From: 2-02-FULL-55-14 sp964534125
GTDB lineage: Bacteria; Bacteroidota; Ignavibacteria; UBA10030
Assembly: GCA_964534125.1 (NCBI GenBank)
Contig: CAZHOJ010000011.1
Span: 1 to 64,000 of the forward strand
Direction of reading: 5' to 3'
DNA length: 64,000 nt
Every line of letters starts with the position of its first letter. Position 1 is the stretch's first letter. The notes under the pieces are model-generated. The model did no database searches and was not told the origin of the DNA. It saw nothing but the letters and a program-made list of their open reading frames with translations. The translations under genes were made by a program, and so were the position numbers. Positions 61,016 to 64,000 of this stretch are shown here, in pieces.

Positions 61016-64000
61016 ATGAGAACCTCCGTCTTGTGTCTTCTTGTGTCATTGTGTGCCGCTCTTGCCTCTGCTGATGGGCCGCTGTGGCTGCGCTATCCGG
61101 CTCTCTCGCCCGACGGCTCCACGATCGTCTTCAGCTATCAAGGCAATCTCTTCTCCGTTCCCGCAACAGGCGGGACTGCAGTGCAGCTCACATCTCACCC
61201 CGCGCATGACAGCTACCCGGTATGGTCGAAGGACGGTTCGCGCATCGCGTTCGCATCCGACCGGCACGGGAACTTCGACGTGTTCGTGATGCCCGCCTCA
61301 GGCGGAGCGGCGGAACGGCTGACGTACCATTCCAACGACGACTATCCGTATGCGTTCGACAAGGACGATGCGACGGTCCTTTTCTCGTCGTACAGGATCG
61401 ACGACCCCACGAACGCGCAGTTCCCCTCCGGCAGCCAGCAGGAGCTGTACAGCATTCCTGCCACGGGCGGCCGCGTTCATCAGGTCCTGACGCTTCCCGC
61501 TGAGGATGTGTCCGTCCAGGGGGATGTTCTCTATTATCATGACCGCAAAGGGTACGAAGACCCGTGGCGGAAACATCACATGTCTTCCATCGCGCGCGAT
61601 GTCTGGTCGTACGACCGGAAGAGCGGTGCGTTCACAAAGCTGACCGATTTTGCGGGTGAGGACAGGGACCCTGTGCCGGTCAACGGGAGGGTCTTCTATC
61701 TGTCGGAGCGATCAGGATCGTTCAACGTCTGGTCGATGAATGCCGACGGATCGGACCAGCAGCAGGCGACGCAGTTCACGACGCATCCGGTGCGGTTCCT
61801 CACTGCCTCCGCATCCGGCACGCTCTGCTTCACGTGGGACGGACGCATCTACACGAAGGGGAGCGGTGAGCCGGTACCGGTGAGCGTACAGGTCGCCAGC
61901 GACATCTCCATCAACCGGCGATCGAACGAGACCTACACCGACAAGGCCACCGAGATCGCGGTCAGCCCGAACGGAAAGGAACTGGCATTCGTGGTGCGCG
62001 GTGAGGTCTACGTCGTCTCCACGGCCAATGATGTGACCAAGCAGATCACGAACACGCCGGAGCAGGAACGAACCGTTTCGTTCAGCCCCGACGGCCGTTC
62101 CATCCTGTATGCCGGCGAGCGGAACGGAAGCTGGAACCTCTATCAGACCAGCCTGACACGGAAGGAAGAGAAGTACTTCCACCTCGCCACCGTGCTGAAG
62201 GAGGAGGCCATCCTGGCCACCGAGAAGGAGGAATTCCAGCCGGCATATTCCCCCGACGGCAAGGAGGTGGCGTTCCTCGAGGAACGGACGACGCTCCGGG
62301 TGCTGAACCTGGCGTCGAAGGAGGTCCGCACGGTGCTGCCCGGCGAGTACAACTATTCCTATGCCGACGGAGATATGTCGTATGAGTGGTCGCCGGACGG
62401 CAAATGGTTCGTCGTCTCCTACAACGCCAACGAGACTTGGCCGGAGAAGGACCTCGGGTTCATCGCAGCGGACGGAAAGTCGCCGATCGTCAACCTGACC
62501 CAGTCGGGCTACTCCGAGTTCTGGGGCTCCTGGTGGATGGACGGGAACGTCATTCTCTACGGCGGCGACCGGTACGGACGGCGGTCGCATGCGAGCTGGG
62601 GTGCCGACGCCGATGTGTTCGCCATCTTCATGAACCAGAAGACGATGGATGCGTTCGAGCTCACCGAAGCCGAACGCGCGGTGGTCGAAGAGGCGGAGAA
62701 AGACAAGAAGAAGGACGACAAGAAGGATGACGAAAAGAAGGACGAGGACAAGAAGGACGAGAAACTCAAACCGATCACGATCGAGCTGGACGGCATCCTC
62801 GATCGGGTGAAGCGGCTGACGATCAATTCGTCGCAGCTCAGGGGAGCGGTCCTGACGCCCAAAGGAGAGAAGCTGTACTACCTCGCGCGGTTCGAGAAGG
62901 GGTACGACCTGTGGGTGAACGACCTGGTGAAAGGGGAGACGAAGCTGCTGCAGAAGCTCGGTCCCGGCACGGGTGCGCTCATCATGGATGCGAAAGGGGA
63001 GAACCTCTACGTCATCGACGGAGGACGCATCTCCAAGATCGGCGTGAAGGGGGACGGTGCGAAGAAGGAGGGGATCGGCTTCCGCGCGGAGTTCACCTAC
63101 CGGCCGTATGAGGAACGTGCGTACATGTTCGAGCACGCCTGGAGGCAGATCTATAAGAAGTTCTACGACCCGGGCATGCATGGGGTCGACTGGGAGATGT
63201 ACAAGAAGGAATACATGAAATTCCTCCCGTATGTCACGGACGGCTACGATTTCGCGGATATGCTGGGCGAGATGCTCGGCGAGCTGAACGGGTCGCACAC
63301 GGGAGGGAGGTACGGATCGTCGGAGCCGAACGGAGACCGGACCGCAGCGTTGGGTGCGTACATCGACTGGTCCTATACAGGGCCCGGACTGAAGGTCGCT
63401 GAGATCCTCCCCGGAAGCCCGCTCATCGAGGAAGGGTCGAAGATAAAACCTGGCGTCATCATCGAGAAGATCGGCGGCGACGTCATCGGTGCGAATGACA
63501 ACGTGAACTTGTCCCTCAACCGGCTGACGGACAAGCCGGTGCTTCTCTCATTGTACGACCCCGACTCGAAGGACCGCTGGGATGAGACCGTGAAGCCGAT
63601 CTCGCTCGGCGAGGAGAACCAGCTCCGGTACAAGCGCTGGGTCAGGCGGAACCAGGAGTTCACGGAATCGTACTCGAAGGGGAAGGTGGGGTACGTGCAC
63701 GTGCGCGGTATGAACGATGCGAGCTACAGGGACGTGTTCAACGACCTCCTCGGCAAGCTCAATACGAAGGAGGCCGTCGTGGTCGACACGCGCTTTAACG
63801 GAGGCGGATGGCTGCACGACGACCTGGCCGTGCTGCTCTCCGGGAGAAAATACATGACCTTCTCTCCCCGCGGTCAGGAGAACCTTGGCCATGAGCCTAT
63901 CTGGCGATGGACGAAGCCTTCGGTCGTGATCATGGGAGAGGGGAACTACTCCGACGCGCATATGTTCCCCTACACGTACAAAGCGCTCGGCATTGGAAAG
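61016..64000 (+). CDS. Tricorn-type S41 protease (right end cut by the window)
   Basis: 995 residues visible, starting with a signal peptide (1-18). A TolB/WD40-type propeller region (LSPDGSTIVFSYQGNLF and later SPDGK repeats) fills about residues 25-550, interrupted after about 555 by a Lys/Asp-rich stretch (roughly 560-585). The core domain with HAWRQIYKKFYDP, a PDZ-like region (VAEILPGSPLIEEGSKIKPG) and the S41 catalytic domain follow. The nucleophile is S979 in GNYSDAHMF. It degrades peptides as a large assembly, here probably in the periplasm. About 80-100 residues should lie beyond the window. Confidence 0.93.
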   Translation, partial: MRTSVLCLLVSLCAALASADGPLWLRYPALSPDGSTIVFSYQGNLFSVPATGGTAVQLTSHPAHDSYPVWSKDGSRIAFASDRHGNFDVFVMPASGGAAERLTYHSNDDYPYAFDKDDATVLFSSYRIDDPTNAQFPSGSQQELYSIPATGGRVHQVLTLPAEDVSVQGDVLYYHDRKGYEDPWRKHHMSSIARDVWSYDRKSGAFTKLTDFAGEDRDPVPVNGRVFYLSERSGSFNVWSMNADGSDQQQATQFTTHPVRFLTASASGTLCFTWDGRIYTKGSGEPVPVSVQVASDISINRRSNETYTDKATEIAVSPNGKELAFVVRGEVYVVSTANDVTKQITNTPEQERTVSFSPDGRSILYAGERNGSWNLYQTSLTRKEEKYFHLATVLKEEAILATEKEEFQPAYSPDGKEVAFLEERTTLRVLNLASKEVRTVLPGEYNYSYADGDMSYEWSPDGKWFVVSYNANETWPEKDLGFIAADGKSPIVNLTQSGYSEFWGSWWMDGNVILYGGDRYGRRSHASWGADADVFAIFMNQKTMDAFELTEAERAVVEEAEKDKKKDDKKDDEKKDEDKKDEKLKPITIELDGILDRVKRLTINSSQLRGAVLTPKGEKLYYLARFEKGYDLWVNDLVKGETKLLQKLGPGTGALIMDAKGENLYVIDGGRISKIGVKGDGAKKEGIGFRAEFTYRPYEERAYMFEHAWRQIYKKFYDPGMHGVDWEMYKKEYMKFLPYVTDGYDFADMLGEMLGELNGSHTGGRYGSSEPNGDRTAALGAYIDWSYTGPGLKVAEILPGSPLIEEGSKIKPGVIIEKIGGDVIGANDNVNLSLNRLTDKPVLLSLYDPDSKDRWDETVKPISLGEENQLRYKRWVRRNQEFTESYSKGKVGYVHVRGMNDASYRDVFNDLLGKLNTKEAVVVDTRFNGGGWLHDDLAVLLSGRKYMTFSPRGQENLGHEPIWRWTKPSVVIMGEGNYSDAHMFPYTYKALGIGK

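Noticed and set aside
61712..63298. Minus-strand open frame opposite the Tricorn-like protease
   Set aside because: Leu/Val/Arg-rich shadow frame; the plus-strand gene has catalytic motifs in frame.

Overview
The window is GC-rich bacterial chromosome with dense, mostly bacterial-type gene content: ValS, PurM, FolD, FolE, DinB, photolyase, a YmdB-type phosphoesterase and ABC-F. It has many secreted peptidases and glycosidases with signal peptides, several TolB/PD40-propeller proteins and a Tricorn-like S41 protease. That mix, with many intergenic degenerate short tandem repeats, fits a member of the Bacteroidota/Ignavibacteria (Chlorobi-related) group. There is no rRNA or other marker that proves it, so this is inference. 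I saw no tRNA, rRNA, CRISPR array, integrase or transposase.

Region 1 (1-22.6 kb, almost all minus strand) is a paralogous array of eukaryotic-like Ser/Thr kinases. Six are receptor-like: cytoplasmic kinase, one membrane segment, extracytoplasmic PD40/TolB-like propeller (the first is cut by the window edge). A seventh has a TolB-N-like/TPR output end. Four truncated kinase 5' ends (about 20-39 codons of kinase, then a foreign in-frame tail) sit directly upstream of three of the intact kinases. Each tail is a two-hairpin element whose stems covary between copies; it ends at the ribosome-binding site or start codon of the next open reading frame. I consider this the most unusual structure in the window. 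An S9 peptidase, a 2TM potassium channel with two RCK domains and a small exported protein interrupt the array.

Region 2 (22.7-36 kb, mostly minus) holds dinB, a ferredoxin, a lipoprotein-like hydrolase with an alpha-L-fucosidase, an AbgT-family transporter, valS, a ParA ATPase abutting a LytM (M23) peptidase, a small membrane protein and a FAH-family enzyme. Region 3 (36-42.2 kb, plus) is purM followed by a surface-polysaccharide unit (glycosyltransferase, flippase, deacetylase fusion, glycosyltransferase), the last three chained by ATGA overlaps. Region 4 (42.3-49.6 kb, plus) is a YmdB-like phosphoesterase and folD, then a light-response cluster: a LitR/CarH-type B12 photoreceptor regulator with its diagnostic residues, a methyltransferase, folE, a CrtI/CrtISO-like oxidoreductase and a photolyase. 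FolD and FolE could feed folate antenna synthesis.

Region 5 (49.7-64 kb) has a rubrerythrin-like lipoprotein, a CocE-type hydrolase, a small membrane protein, a GH3 glycosidase coupled to an Ntn amidohydrolase, an ABC-F ATPase, a small unknown gene, a fused response regulator/histidine kinase and a Tricorn-type protease cut by the right edge. Two convincing rho-independent terminators (15.3 kb and 49.7 kb) and one plausible promoter (36.0 kb) were found.
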